Positions 44,953 through 54,276 of a stretch of 64,000 bases of DNA are shown here, in pieces. The position numbers were made by a program, and so were the translations under genes. The stretch comes from Planctomycetota bacterium. Its GTDB lineage: Bacteria > Planctomycetota > UBA8742 > UBA2392. The DNA lies in NCBI GenBank assembly GCA_019636215.1, contig JAHBXZ010000002.1:310001-374000 (forward strand), in the 5' to 3' direction. Each line of letters begins with the position of its first letter. Within the stretch, counting starts at the first letter, position 1. The notes beneath the pieces are model-generated. The model made no database searches, was not told the origin of the DNA, and was given only the letters and a program-made list of their open reading frames with translations.

Positions 44953-47031
44953 CTACTCCTCCGCGTCGTCGGAATCGCCTGTCGAGGCGCCGATAGCCTG
45001 TGACATGCGCTTGAGATCCATGACTCGGGTCTTGCCCGAAGCATCCTGCGGGATCCGGTGCGCAAACCGAATGGTCGTCGGCTCACGCTTGCTGCCAAGT
45101 TCCAGGCTGGTCCAGCGCTTCAATTGTTCCTGCATGTGCTTCTGTTGCTCGTCGTTCGCAGGGAGGCGCCCGTCTTCAGGCCCGCCTTCAAACGTGCCCC
45201 TGCGCATCACAACCCAGGTGGTGACCAGGCTGCCGCGCCGCGCATCCGGCGTACTGACACTTGCCGCCTGCTCCACCTGAGCGTGGCTGAACAGGACTTC
45301 GTCAATCTCGCGGGGCATGAATGCCTCGCCCTCGCGCTTGACCTGCTGGCCGCGCGGCCCAAGCACATAGACATATCCGTCAGCGTCCATCCGGCCGATG
45401 TCCCCGCTGTGAAACCAGCCACCAGCGAAGGCCTGAGGATTGAAGTTGGGCCGCTGGAAGTACTCCTTCAGTACGTTCTCGCCCCACACACAGATCTCGC
45501 CGGGTTCGTTCACGTCGGCGGTTGGAAAGATTGCCGGGCTCATGCGCGAAAGGCTGGTGGGCTGCCAGTTGTCGGCCAGCGGCTTGGGCGCGTGTTTGTC
45601 GTTCTGGATCGCGACCTTGTTGCCGACGCCCATACCGACGCTGCCCAGCTTGCGGGTACCATCGGCGGGATTCAACGATGCAAAACACGTAGTCTCGGTC
45701 ATGCTGAAGCCTTCAATGACCGGCACCAGAAAGCACTGCTCGAATGATTTCAGCGTTGCCCGGGGCAAAGGAGCGGCGCCACACACAACAAGCCGCAACG
45801 TGCTGATGTCGTGTGCCCTGGCCAGGCCACGCTCACGGGCCTCAGCATCATCTCGTTTGGCGAGTGCACCAGGACTCTCATGCGAGGCCGGCCAGTGCAT
45901 GTCACCGCGCGCCCCGCGAGCTTCTGCCATCTCACGGCTGGTCATGATACCCAGCATGGTCGGCACAGCCGCCATCACCGTGGCCCGGTAGCGTTCCACT
46001 GCCCGCCAAACCCGCGAAACGCTGAACTCTCGTGACAAGATCAGGGTTCCGCCCAGCAGCAGCGGCGCAAACAGGCCCATAACCTGGGAGTTGACGTGAA
46101 ACAGCGGCAGGACATCCAGCACCCGGTCGCGAGATCCCATGCGCAGCCAAACAGACATCCAGCGTGCCGCTGTCATGAACTGGCGATGCTGCAGAATCGC
46201 GCCTCGAGGGTGCTTCAGGTCGTGCCCGGTATACAGAATCTCGGCCTCGTCCCACCACCGGGGTGGACGAGAGTTGATCGGACCCGCCGCAGCAGAGCTC
46301 ATTGCACCTTCCAGATCCACCAGCGGCATCAAATCAACGGCCGCCGTTTCTTTGTGACTGCGATGAACACTTTGGCCCACTTCTGAATCGAGTTTTCCGG
46401 ACAAGACAAGCGCCTGCAGCCCGGGCAGCTCTGTGTAGTAGCCGTCCACCTTGTCCCACAGCGCGGCGTCGACAACCAGCACAGACGCGCCGCAGTCTTC
46501 CAGGCAGAACCGGACCTGTTCGCGCGACTGGTCGCTGTGAATCGGCACTGCTATCAGCCCGGCCTTCATCGCACCCAGAAGCACAAACACGAACTCGGGC
46601 GAGTTGTCCATCAGGATGGCAACGCGTGCACCATCGGCCGCACCACACTCACGCAGCATGTTGCCCGCGCGGTTGGTCTTTTCGTCCAAAGCCGCAAAAC
46701 TGAACTCTCGGCCGTCGTCCTCGGACACGAGAAAGGTCCGATCAGCATGAACCACAGCCTGCGATTCAATAAGCGCGCGTATGCTTTCGTGCTCGTTAAA
46801 GCGACGCAGTGGATCTGTGAATCGCGCGCGCACACCAGGGGTGTCGGTTGTTCTGCGCGGAAGTGATGCCGGAGCCTTCACCGTCGGCCGGGGCTCTGCC
46901 GTCGGCAACGCCTTGGTCGGCCGTGCAACCACTTTCTTGGGCGCGACTGCCTTGGCCTTGCCCTTTGCCGCCTTGGGTGGCTGCTTGGGCTTGGCAACTT
47001 TCTTGCCTGGCTTTTTGCGCGAGCTTGCCAT
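44953..47031 (-). CDS. AMP-binding (acyl-CoA synthetase-like) protein with Lys/Ala/Pro tail and altered P-loop
   Basis: A 692-residue protein from the ATG at 47031. Residues 1-60 are a Lys/Ala/Pro-rich tail resembling histone-H1-type C-tails. The remainder is an ANL ligase: GFSMTETTCFA (adenine-binding A5), HSGDIGRMDADGYVYV (A7), KREGEAFMPREIDEV (A8) and DASGKTRVMDL with the catalytic Lys (A10). The phosphate loop that normally reads like YTSGTTGxPKG is YTGHDLKHPRG here (residues 267-277), losing the Ser/Thr/Gly set. It may bind AMP-like ligands without normal adenylation, or be a divergent ligase. GATAAT lies 10 bases upstream of the start. Confidence 0.8.
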   Translation of the reverse strand: MASSRKKPGKKVAKPKQPPKAAKGKAKAVAPKKVVARPTKALPTAEPRPTVKAPASLPRRTTDTPGVRARFTDPLRRFNEHESIRALIESQAVVHADRTFLVSEDDGREFSFAALDEKTNRAGNMLRECGAADGARVAILMDNSPEFVFVLLGAMKAGLIAVPIHSDQSREQVRFCLEDCGASVLVVDAALWDKVDGYYTELPGLQALVLSGKLDSEVGQSVHRSHKETAAVDLMPLVDLEGAMSSAAAGPINSRPPRWWDEAEILYTGHDLKHPRGAILQHRQFMTAARWMSVWLRMGSRDRVLDVLPLFHVNSQVMGLFAPLLLGGTLILSREFSVSRVWRAVERYRATVMAAVPTMLGIMTSREMAEARGARGDMHWPASHESPGALAKRDDAEARERGLARAHDISTLRLVVCGAAPLPRATLKSFEQCFLVPVIEGFSMTETTCFASLNPADGTRKLGSVGMGVGNKVAIQNDKHAPKPLADNWQPTSLSRMSPAIFPTADVNEPGEICVWGENVLKEYFQRPNFNPQAFAGGWFHSGDIGRMDADGYVYVLGPRGQQVKREGEAFMPREIDEVLFSHAQVEQAASVSTPDARRGSLVTTWVVMRRGTFEGGPEDGRLPANDEQQKHMQEQLKRWTSLELGSKREPTTIRFAHRIPQDASGKTRVMDLKRMSQAIGASTGDSDDAEE

Positions 47032-47380
47032 GGTGGGTCAGATTATCGCGCAGGGCAGTGTAAGCAAGCTGACAAGGGTATGTCGGTATCTCCATAGGAG
47101 TTACCCACAGACTTTGTGGATAAAGTGTCAGTTTCGCCGCCCGGGGACGTGGCATGAAGGCGGTCAAAACTGCGGGTCTCTTCGCAGAAAACTCAAGAAA
47201 ACCAAGGGTGACGCGGGTCTCGGGCCGAAAGCCCTTTGTTCCATATGACTTGCGAGCAAGCGACAAGCCAGCCTAACGAACGGCCGGATGCTCCGGCTGG
47301 ATTGCCTGATTTTCGCACAGGCATGCGCCTGGCCGAAATGCAAGCCTCACATGTTGTGGAAAACCCCGGAATTTCAACGA
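47032..47380. other. Intergenic region with DnaA-box-like sites
   Basis: A 349-base gap between the AMP-ligase-like gene and etfA. TTACCCACA (47101-47109) and TGTGGATAA (47115-47123, perfect reverse DnaA box) face each other. TGTGGAAAA (47355-47363) is a third, variant box. Small hairpins occur at GCCGGA-TGC-TCCGGC and CAGGC-ATGC-GCCTG. No gene or tRNA seen. Neither dnaA nor dnaN is nearby, so an origin is not claimed. Confidence 0.45.
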
Positions 47381-48373
47381 TCAAGCCTTCAGGGCTTCCG
47401 CAAATGCGGCCGTCAGGGCCGGTACGACATCTTCCACGTTGCCCACGATGCCATAGTCGGCGATCTTGAAGATCGGCGCGGTTTCGTCTTTGTTGATAGC
47501 GACGATCACCTTGCTGCCGCTCATGCCAGCCAAGTGCTGGATGGCGCCGGAAATGGCACAGGCGATGTAGAGTTTCGGACTGACCGTCTTACCGGTCTGG
47601 CCGACCTGGTCGCCATGCGGACGCCAGCCGGCATCGACCACAGCGCGTGACGCGCCCACGGCGGCACCGATCGTTGCGGCAAGCTTCTCGAGGTTGTCCC
47701 AGTTCTGTTTTCCTTCGCCAGCGGGGTCCTTCAGGCCACGTCCGCCGCTGACAATGATCTCGGCCTCGGCAACGTCCAGTTTGCCCTTGGCCCCGGCCAC
47801 AATCTCGCGCACCACGGCACGAAGGTCTCCCACTCCAAACGTTACCGAGACAGGCTCGATGCCTGCGGTAAACCCGGCGGTCTCCACTGCAAACACGTTT
47901 GGTCGCAGGGTTGCCCAAAGCGTTCCGGGCGCGGCAACCTTGACCAGCGCCTTGCCAGCGAACACTGGCCGTGTGGCGACTATCTTGCCGCCTTCGACCT
48001 CCAGGTTGGTGCAATCGGATGCCAAGCCGCACTTCCGGCTGGCCGCTGCACGGGCCATAAAGTCTTTGCCTGCCGGCGTGGCACTGGTGAGCACGGCAAC
48101 CGCCTGCACCGCATCTGCCTGTTGGGCAAGCAGCCTGGACAGGCCGTCCTGACTGTAGACCCTGAATTGCTCACCCTGTGCGACCTGAACCTTGCTGGCC
48201 CCGAACGCGCCAAGTCCGGCGGCATGCCCGGCCACATCTGCACCCGCAATCAAGGCAATAGCTTCGCCACCCAGCTGACGGGCCAGTCGGCAACCGGCAC
48301 CCAAGGCCTGCAATCCGGCCTTCGATGGCTTGTCGTCGGCAAACTCGACGTAAACAAGGACGTTCTTGGACAT
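47381..48373 (-). CDS. etfA: Electron transfer flavoprotein alpha subunit
   Basis: A 330-residue protein. It has the EtfA layout: an N-terminal nucleotide-binding-like domain ([20 protein letters not shown]) and a C-terminal FAD domain with [55 protein letters not shown] and [21 protein letters not shown]. EtfAB carries electrons from acyl-CoA and other dehydrogenases to the quinone pool. It starts 13 bases after etfB, and neither a dehydrogenase nor ETF-QO is in the window. Confidence 0.96.
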   Translation of the reverse strand: MSKNVLVYVEFADDKPSKAGLQALGAGCRLARQLGGEAIALIAGADVAGHAAGLGAFGASKVQVAQGEQFRVYSQDGLSRLLAQQADAVQAVAVLTSATPAGKDFMARAAASRKCGLASDCTNLEVEGGKIVATRPVFAGKALVKVAAPGTLWATLRPNVFAVETAGFTAGIEPVSVTFGVGDLRAVVREIVAGAKGKLDVAEAEIIVSGGRGLKDPAGEGKQNWDNLEKLAATIGAAVGASRAVVDAGWRPHGDQVGQTGKTVSPKLYIACAISGAIQHLAGMSGSKVIVAINKDETAPIFKIADYGIVGNVEDVVPALTAAFAEALKA

Positions 48374-48386
48374 GGTCTCGGCCTCT

Positions 48387-49136
48387 TTAAATCACTTTGG
48401 CTTCATTGCGCAGCAGGCCCACCAGCGCTTTGGCGGCTTCTGGCCCTTTACCAACGATCTTGCCTGCCGGGCGCGGCGGAGGCGGATCCATCCTCAGCAC
48501 AGTCACTCCGTCAGCCGGCGCATTTGCCGGCGATTCGTCAATCACGGTCTTCTTGGCGTTCATCAACCCCTTCATGTTGGGCTGACGCGGCTTGTTCAGG
48601 CCCTTCTGGCAGGTGATTACGGCCGGAAGCTTGACCACAACGCGCTCACGGTTGCCCCCCGACGCCAGGCGCTCCACGTGGGCCACGCCGTCCTTGACCT
48701 CCAGAGCCACGGCGACGCTTACGCACGCCAGGCCAAGCAGCTCGGCAACCATCTGGCCAGTGGCAGAGCTCTGGCTGTCAACAGAGTTCCAGCCGAACAG
48801 CAGCAGGTCATGAGGCATGGTCTTGATCTTGGCCGCCAAGGCACTGGCCACGGCCCAGCTGTCATGGTTCCCGTCGCTCACCAGCAGGCTGGCTGCATCA
48901 CAGCCCATGGCAATGGCGGTCCGCAGTTCCTTGGACACTGCCGAAGGGCCGAGGCTCAGCACAGTGGCCTTGCCGCCGTGCTTTTCCTTGAGCTCAATAC
49001 CGGCCTCCAGCGCGAACTTGTCGTACTCGCTGATGTCGAAGTTAATGCCGGCAGGATCGTAGTTCTTGCCATCGGCGGCGGGCTTGATGCGGGCATCGGT
49101 GGTCGGTGCGCGCCGGATGCAGACGATGATTTCCAT
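48387..49136 (-). CDS. etfB: Electron transfer flavoprotein beta subunit
   Basis: A 249-residue protein with the EtfB features: the start MEIIVCIRRAPTTDARIK, INFDISEYDKFALEAGIELKE, VLSLGPSAVSKELRTAIAMGCD, the AMP-site-like FGWNSVDSQSSATGQMVAELLG and PAVITCQKGLNKPR followed by the NMKGLMNAKKT motif. It pairs with EtfA encoded immediately downstream. The gene order etfB-etfA is typical. It is divergent from the AMMECR1 gene at 49224. Confidence 0.96.
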   Translation of the reverse strand: MEIIVCIRRAPTTDARIKPAADGKNYDPAGINFDISEYDKFALEAGIELKEKHGGKATVLSLGPSAVSKELRTAIAMGCDAASLLVSDGNHDSWAVASALAAKIKTMPHDLLLFGWNSVDSQSSATGQMVAELLGLACVSVAVALEVKDGVAHVERLASGGNRERVVVKLPAVITCQKGLNKPRQPNMKGLMNAKKTVIDESPANAPADGVTVLRMDPPPPRPAGKIVGKGPEAAKALVGLLRNEAKVI

Positions 49137-49223
49137 TTGCTTCTCGCGTCGTGGTCGTCTTGCGGGTTAGCTGTGCGGGCCGCCAAAATAGCGGGACACA
49201 CCTTCAGGGCAAGGAGAATGTGC

Positions 49224-49796
49224 ATGTCAGCTTCCTCGCCTGTTGTCACACCGGAAGAAGGCCGCGCCCTGCTGCAATTGGCCCGCAGGGCGCTGGAAAC
49301 CTGGATTGTTGAACATCGAAAGATCAACCCGCCGGCGCCCCTTTCGGGCGCCATGGCACGCGAACTGGGCGCTTTTGTAACCCTGCACACAAGGGATGGA
49401 TCACTGCGAGGGTGCATCGGGCACATGATGCCCGGCGGCCCTCTGGGCCGCGAAATTGTGGATCTGGCCATCGCGGCGGGTGTCCATGACCCACGCTTTG
49501 ACGCGGTTACTGCCGCCGAGCTGCCCGGGCTGGTCTATGAAGTAAGCGTACTTTCACCACTGGAAATCAGCCGCGCGGAGGACGTTGTGCCGGGATCCCA
49601 TGGCATCCTCCTGCGGCGTGGACATCGGTCCGGGGTTCTGCTTCCGCAGGTTGCCAAGGAACACGGCTGGGACCGCAATACCTTCCTGACCCACACGTGC
49701 ATGAAGGCGGGCCTGCCACCGGATGCCTGGCGCGACGATGCCACGGAGATCCGCACTTTCACCGCGCAGGTGATCTGCGAACAGGCGCCAGAATAG
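49224..49796 (+). CDS. AMMECR1-domain protein
   Basis: A 190-residue protein. The ATG at 49224 lies 7 bases after AAGGAG; an ATG at 49218 is too close to it. AMMECR1 motifs are visible: GAFVTLHTRDGSLRGCIGHM (the conserved LRGCIG), AAGVHDPRFDAVTAAEL, YEVSVLSPLE and GVLLPQVAKEHGW, with THTCMKAGLPPDAW. Function in bacteria is unknown; archaeal and bacterial members often sit near Memo or radical SAM genes, which are absent here. It is convergent with the small membrane peptide gene at 49804. Confidence 0.92.
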   Translation: MSASSPVVTPEEGRALLQLARRALETWIVEHRKINPPAPLSGAMARELGAFVTLHTRDGSLRGCIGHMMPGGPLGREIVDLAIAAGVHDPRFDAVTAAELPGLVYEVSVLSPLEISRAEDVVPGSHGILLRRGHRSGVLLPQVAKEHGWDRNTFLTHTCMKAGLPPDAWRDDATEIRTFTAQVICEQAPE

Positions 49797-49803
49797 CCAC
49801 GCC

Positions 49804-49938
49804 CTACCCGCAATCGTGGTTGTCTGGGCGTTCGGCCCCGGGGGCACCTTTGCTGCCCTTCATCAGCACCGCCACGGCAATAGCAACGGCTATGCCCATC
49901 AGCACTGCAACGCCAAGGAAGATGAATGTGGGGTCCAT
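49804..49938 (-). CDS. Putative 44-residue single-pass membrane peptide
   Basis: I read this frame directly because it is short. ATG at 49938, stop at 49804. It encodes MDPTFIFLGVAVLMGIAVAI followed by AVAVLMKGSKGAPGAERPDN and HDCG. One long membrane helix is followed by a basic, Gly/Pro-rich tail, which suggests the N-terminus is outside and the tail inside. Its third-position base use resembles neighbouring genes. The ribosome site is weak. It lies tail-to-tail with AMMECR1 and divergent from the ECF sigma gene. Could be a small membrane regulator, or a chance frame. Confidence 0.45.
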   Translation of the reverse strand: MDPTFIFLGVAVLMGIAVAIAVAVLMKGSKGAPGAERPDNHDCG

Positions 49939-50038
49939 TCCACGTGTTTAGCCGCCCTGCATGAAATTTCCGAAGAATTCGCGAGGGGTCTTGCCCCTGG
50001 CCCACGAGTTGTTGGCAGCAGCACACATGAGGTCCAGA

Positions 50039-50614
50039 ATGCAGGCCATGACACTGGCGCCAACGGGCACCGCCAGACTGGCCCAACGGCTGAAGCCGTT
50101 GCTGGACCCACTGTTTGGTTTTGCCCATGCACGATGCGGCCGACGGGAAATCTCACTGGACGCTGTGCAAGAGGCACTTCAGGCGGCTTTGCAGGCAGAG
50201 CGCGATGGCCGGGTGTGGCCAGACGACGAAGCACTGTGGGCATGGCTGATCGTTGTAGCCCGCAACAAAGTGGCCGACCAATGCCGTCAATTGGGCCGAG
50301 AGGCGGCAGCAATCAGCAGGATGGGTCGCCCGGCTGCAGCAGGCGGCCAAGCGCTGTTGTCAGAGCACCCGCTGCCGCCTGACTTGGCCGAGAACAAGGA
50401 ACTGAAGCAGATCTGCCGTGCCGCACTAAGCGAACTTCCGCCCAGGCAGCGCGATGCGCTGGAGGCGTTCTACCAGTCGGGACTTAGCCAGGCCCAGATC
50501 GGCCAAAGGCTGGACATCAGTGCCAAGGCCGTGGAATCACTGCTGGCAAGGGCGCGCGAAGCAGTCCACAACGTGCTGCGGCGCATGGTGGACAGGCCCG
50601 AGGAGCTGCTATGA
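50039..50614 (+). CDS. ECF-type sigma factor
   Basis: A 191-residue protein. I prefer the ATG at 50039 (GAGG 6 bases upstream) over in-frame ATGs at 49961 and 50027. Region 2 is recognisable (SLDAVQEALQAALQAERD; LWAWLIVVARNKVADQCRQLGRE) and region 4 is clear (LPPRQRDALEAFYQSGLSQAQIGQRLDISAKAVESLLARARE). The stop overlaps the ATG of the membrane DUF3160 gene (ATGA), the usual arrangement of an ECF sigma with its anti-sigma factor. Confidence 0.88.
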   Translation: MQAMTLAPTGTARLAQRLKPLLDPLFGFAHARCGRREISLDAVQEALQAALQAERDGRVWPDDEALWAWLIVVARNKVADQCRQLGREAAAISRMGRPAAAGGQALLSEHPLPPDLAENKELKQICRAALSELPPRQRDALEAFYQSGLSQAQIGQRLDISAKAVESLLARAREAVHNVLRRMVDRPEELL

Positions 50615-53301
50615 CCGATCAGACCGTAACAAAACTGGTGCAGCACGCGGCGCCCCAGGAACACCTGACGGCGCAGGAGTTGAAGCTGCTTTTCTCTGAA
50701 CTGGAGGATGCACCGATGATCGCCGCACCTGCGCTACCCGCACTGCCCAATCGCATGCCCCTAGAGTGGTTCGCCTACGCCGCGGCAGTGATGCTGTTTG
50801 CGGCCATTCTGTTCGGCATTTCGTGGAACTCTGGCAGGCCGCACCAGCCCCCGATGGCCGTGGCGCCGGAAGTGCAGAAGCCTGAAGCGCAGGTGCAGCA
50901 GCCGGAGAATCCGCTGCCCAAGGACGCCGTGGTTGAACGCCCGGTACGCACCGGCCCCGGCCTCTCGTTTGCCGGGAGCTATCCGAAACTTGAAGCCCTG
51001 CCAAAGGTAGCGTTGAAGCAGTACGAACTGCCGCTGACCCAGGACCAGATCGCCAACGCAGACAACGCGCTGGTCGCGTCATTGCTCAAAGACGATGCAG
51101 CGCGCGAACTGCTGCTCAAGAACGGCTTTGTCGTGCTGGGCGGCGCACGCGGCGACAACGTCGCCGGCCTGCTCGACCAGGTAAACAAGTCCAGCACGCC
51201 GGTTGTCGTCACGCCTGACTGTGTACTGCACGTGTTTCACATCTGCTTTGACGAAACACTGAAGGACCTTGAAGAACAGATCTTCCACTGGGACATGTTC
51301 GATGTCTGCCAGCGCCTGCTGGAAATCAGCGACGCCGCATACAGACAGGCCAAGGCAAACCTGGAAACGGCCACCATGTCTCCGCAGGAGGCTGAACGTC
51401 AGCACCGTCTGATGGAGGCATGGAAGCTGAACGTCGCGTTCCTGGCCGTTCCGACCAAGCTGCTTGGCGAGGCCTCGCGTGTGCGCACCAAGTCCGAACC
51501 CAAGTACAATCACGCAACCGACAGCTACGACTCGTCGTTTGTGGAGACCGGCGCGGAAACGATCACCCTTCCTGACTATGTTCAGCAAAGCACCAAGGAC
51601 GAACTCGCCTTGATTGAGGCGCACAGCGGCTTTTCCAAGTCTGCCGTCTTTGGCTATGTCGACGACTTCAGCCAGTACATCCCGCGTGGTCACTACACCC
51701 GGACAGAGCTGCTCAAGCGTTACTTCAAGGCCATGATGTACCTGGGGCGCGCCACGTTTCTGGTTCACGACGTTCCGGGGCGCGGCACCGTAACTCGTAA
51801 AGGCGCCGGGCAGATCACTGCAGGTGTCGCCATCACCCCCGAGATGGCCGAGCAGATGACACTGGCCGCGGCCCTCATGGCTGAGAAAGTTGAGTCAGCA
51901 CCGTTGGGCGAGCGCCCCAGGCGGCCCGCATTTGCCGTGCCGTTGCCCTCGGGCACGTCTCTCAAGCAGTTGTGGGAACGCGTGTACACCTGCACCGGCT
52001 TCTTTGTGGGGTTGGCCGATGACCTGAGCCCAGCCGAGTACAACGCGACGCTCAAGGGCGCCAGTGCATCCAGCCTGGCCGATCGCGAAACTCTGCTGAA
52101 ATTCATGACCGGGATTCGCGGCCTCGCGCTGCCACGTATCTATGGCGGCACCGGGGCGTTTGAGTTGTACGCCACCGGCGAATCCGAACTGAACCTGCTG
52201 CTGGTGAAGTCCCAGGGCATGCGCCTGATGGGCCAGCGTTTCGTGCCTGACAGCGACGCCATGGGCAAGCTGGTTTTCCCCACGGTCGGCAAACCACTGG
52301 GCGGGGAGAAAGCCGCAACCAAAGTGAACCTGACCTATGTGCTGGCCGAGGGCGGAGAAATCCGTGGGTTCCCGCGCGGGCTGGACGTGATGGGCCTGAT
52401 GGGTTCGCGGCGCGCCCGTGAGATCCTGGCCGAAACCCGGGATGACGGCTACGAAGGCTATGACACCAGTTTCGACAAACTTAAGTCCCAGTGGGACGCC
52501 ATGACCTTTGCAGACTGGCAGCGCAACCTGTACACGAGCTGGCTGTATACACTCAAGCCGCTGCTTGAAGACAAGTCCGAGCGCCGCGGCTTTCCAACCT
52601 TCATGCAGACCCAGGCCTATGAAGACCGGCTGCTGACGGCTGCCCTGGCAAGCTGGGCGCAGTTGAGGCACGACACGATTCTGTATGCCAAGCAGAGCTA
52701 CACTTCCAGCAGCGGAACCGGCGCGCCTCCGCGCCCTCCCAGGGTGATTCGCCCGGTGGGCTATGTGGAGCCGGTGGTCGAGTTCTACGACCGCATGTAC
52801 GCGCTGTGCGAAATGATGCGCCTGGGCCTGAACTCTTTGGGTGTCTCGTCCAACGACGCCAACAACCGGTTGATCAAGCTGGCCGAAACCAGCCAACGGC
52901 TGTCCCGCCTGAGCCGCGAACAGCTGATGGGCAACGAACTGACCCAGGCCGACTATGACTTCATCAAGAACTTCGCGGGCACGGTCACCGCAACGCTGAA
53001 GCCCGAAGTCGGCAACCTGGATCCGCGCAGCCTGCGCACGGACATCATCGCCGACGTCCACACTGACGGAAACAGCATGCAGTGCCTCGAAGTCGGCACC
53101 GGCAAGCTGCGCCTGATGGCGATTGCCTATTACAACCCCGACGGCGATCTGATTGTGGGCATGGGCCCGGTGCTTAGCTTTTACGAGTTCCGGCACCCGA
53201 TGAAGGACCGGCTGACCGACGAGAAGTGGCAGCAGATGCTGGCCAGCGGCAAGACACCTGCGGACCCGGAATGGATCAAGAACTTCACAGGCGGCAAGTA
53301 A
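50611..53301 (+). CDS. Membrane-anchored DUF3160 protein, probable anti-sigma factor
   Basis: An 896-residue protein coupled to the ECF sigma gene. Residues 1-50 are a short cytoplasmic tail (QEHLTAQELKLLFSELEDAP) without the zinc HxxxCxxC motif. Residues 52-71 are one membrane helix (EWFAYAAAVMLFAAILFG). A Pro/Gln-rich stalk to about 115 is followed by a large extracytoplasmic DUF3160 domain to the end (FVVLGGARGDNVAGLLDQ; TPDCVLHVFHICFDETLKDLE; GYVDDFSQYIPRGHYTR; SWLYTLKPLL; DVHTDGNSMQCLEVGTG). Gene coupling and topology suggest a non-zinc anti-sigma factor in which DUF3160 is the sensor. DUF3160 itself has no known function. Confidence 0.85.
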   Translation: MTDQTVTKLVQHAAPQEHLTAQELKLLFSELEDAPMIAAPALPALPNRMPLEWFAYAAAVMLFAAILFGISWNSGRPHQPPMAVAPEVQKPEAQVQQPENPLPKDAVVERPVRTGPGLSFAGSYPKLEALPKVALKQYELPLTQDQIANADNALVASLLKDDAARELLLKNGFVVLGGARGDNVAGLLDQVNKSSTPVVVTPDCVLHVFHICFDETLKDLEEQIFHWDMFDVCQRLLEISDAAYRQAKANLETATMSPQEAERQHRLMEAWKLNVAFLAVPTKLLGEASRVRTKSEPKYNHATDSYDSSFVETGAETITLPDYVQQSTKDELALIEAHSGFSKSAVFGYVDDFSQYIPRGHYTRTELLKRYFKAMMYLGRATFLVHDVPGRGTVTRKGAGQITAGVAITPEMAEQMTLAAALMAEKVESAPLGERPRRPAFAVPLPSGTSLKQLWERVYTCTGFFVGLADDLSPAEYNATLKGASASSLADRETLLKFMTGIRGLALPRIYGGTGAFELYATGESELNLLLVKSQGMRLMGQRFVPDSDAMGKLVFPTVGKPLGGEKAATKVNLTYVLAEGGEIRGFPRGLDVMGLMGSRRAREILAETRDDGYEGYDTSFDKLKSQWDAMTFADWQRNLYTSWLYTLKPLLEDKSERRGFPTFMQTQAYEDRLLTAALASWAQLRHDTILYAKQSYTSSSGTGAPPRPPRVIRPVGYVEPVVEFYDRMYALCEMMRLGLNSLGVSSNDANNRLIKLAETSQRLSRLSREQLMGNELTQADYDFIKNFAGTVTATLKPEVGNLDPRSLRTDIIADVHTDGNSMQCLEVGTGKLRLMAIAYYNPDGDLIVGMGPVLSFYEFRHPMKDRLTDEKWQQMLASGKTPADPEWIKNFTGGK

Positions 53302-53315
53302 CCAAAGACGAACAG

Positions 53316-53340
53316 ACAGGGCCCGCGATGCGGGCCCTGT
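53316..53340. terminator. Bidirectional terminator
   Basis: Perfect 11-bp stem ACAGGGCCCGC / GCGGGCCCTGT, loop GAT, followed by TCATTT, between the convergent stops at 53301 and 53341. Confidence 0.75.
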
Positions 53341-54165
53341 TCATTTCACAAGCGGGCCCGGCCCGAGGATGCCGACGGCCAGCAGCACGTCGTCATGCAC
53401 TTTCTTGCGCGTCTCCACCGTGTAGTTTCGCAGCACATAGGCCGGGTGGTAGGTGGCAATCACCTTGCGGCCATCAACATCAAATACCTGGCCACGCAGC
53501 TTGCCGATGGCCTCTTTGCGGCCGGTCAGCCATTGCGCCGGGAACAGCCCGACGGCCAGAATCACCTTTGGGTTCAGAATCTCGATCTGCTTCGCCAGGT
53601 AACCGCGGCAGGCCTCGATCTCCTCGGGATCCGGGTTGCGATTGCCCGGCGGGCGGCATTTCAACACGTTGGCAATGTAAACTTGCTCGCGTCGGTACTT
53701 CATGCCCTTCTCGATGATATCGGTAAGCAGCTTGCCCGCACGGCCGACAAATGGGATGCCACGGGCATCTTCATCGCCGCCGGGGGCTTCACCGACAATC
53801 AACAGGGGTGAACGCGGGTCGCCCGTGCCGAACACCGTCTGGGTTCGCGTTGAACAGAGTTTGCATGCCGCGCAGGTGCGCACCTGTTCTGCCAACGGCT
53901 CCAACGCTCGGGCCTGGGCACTGTCGAACGCCTTTAGCTCCTCCAGTGCCGCACTGGGCACAATCACCGGTGTGCCGACCTTGGCCGCCGCTGCGGGCCG
54001 GGCCTGCGGCGTCGGATGCCCCGCGCGCGGCGGACTCTTGTGGGCAGCGGCGGGCGCAGCCCTGTGCTTGCGCTTGATCGGCAGTTCGTTGACACCGCCC
54101 ATCTGCAACAGTTCAAGGTTGCCACGCAGTTGCCTTGCAAGTTGCGATTTGTTGATCCGCGCCAT
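53341..54165 (-). CDS. Family 4 uracil-DNA glycosylase (Fe-S)
   Basis: A 274-residue protein from the ATG at 54165. Residues 1-85 are a low-complexity Ala/Pro/Arg extension, then the family 4 core: the first two cluster Cys in CAACKLC, then [59 protein letters not shown] with the other two Cys, and the catalytic-site [11 protein letters not shown]. It removes uracil from DNA in base-excision repair, a role suited to a GC-rich genome. TATTGT lies exactly six bases before the start, without a Shine-Dalgarno site. Confidence 0.95.
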   Translation of the reverse strand: MARINKSQLARQLRGNLELLQMGGVNELPIKRKHRAAPAAAHKSPPRAGHPTPQARPAAAAKVGTPVIVPSAALEELKAFDSAQARALEPLAEQVRTCAACKLCSTRTQTVFGTGDPRSPLLIVGEAPGGDEDARGIPFVGRAGKLLTDIIEKGMKYRREQVYIANVLKCRPPGNRNPDPEEIEACRGYLAKQIEILNPKVILAVGLFPAQWLTGRKEAIGKLRGQVFDVDGRKVIATYHPAYVLRNYTVETRKKVHDDVLLAVGILGPGPLVK

Positions 54166-54171
54166 GGCGCG

Positions 54172-54177
54172 ACAATA
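54172..54177 (-). promoter_or_regulatory. -10-like box exactly 6 bases before the UDG gene
   Basis: On the minus strand TATTGT, six bases (CGCGCC), then the ATG at 54165. A TTGTTG lies 17 bases further upstream (54195-54200). Fits a leaderless transcript. Confidence 0.45.
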
Positions 54178-54276
54178 GAGGACCCGGGTATCAACAACAA
54201 CTGCTTGCGGCGGTACGGTTGGTCTTTGCCGGCGCAGCAAGGTCACGGGCAGCCTTGCCTGCTTCGCCAATTGATC

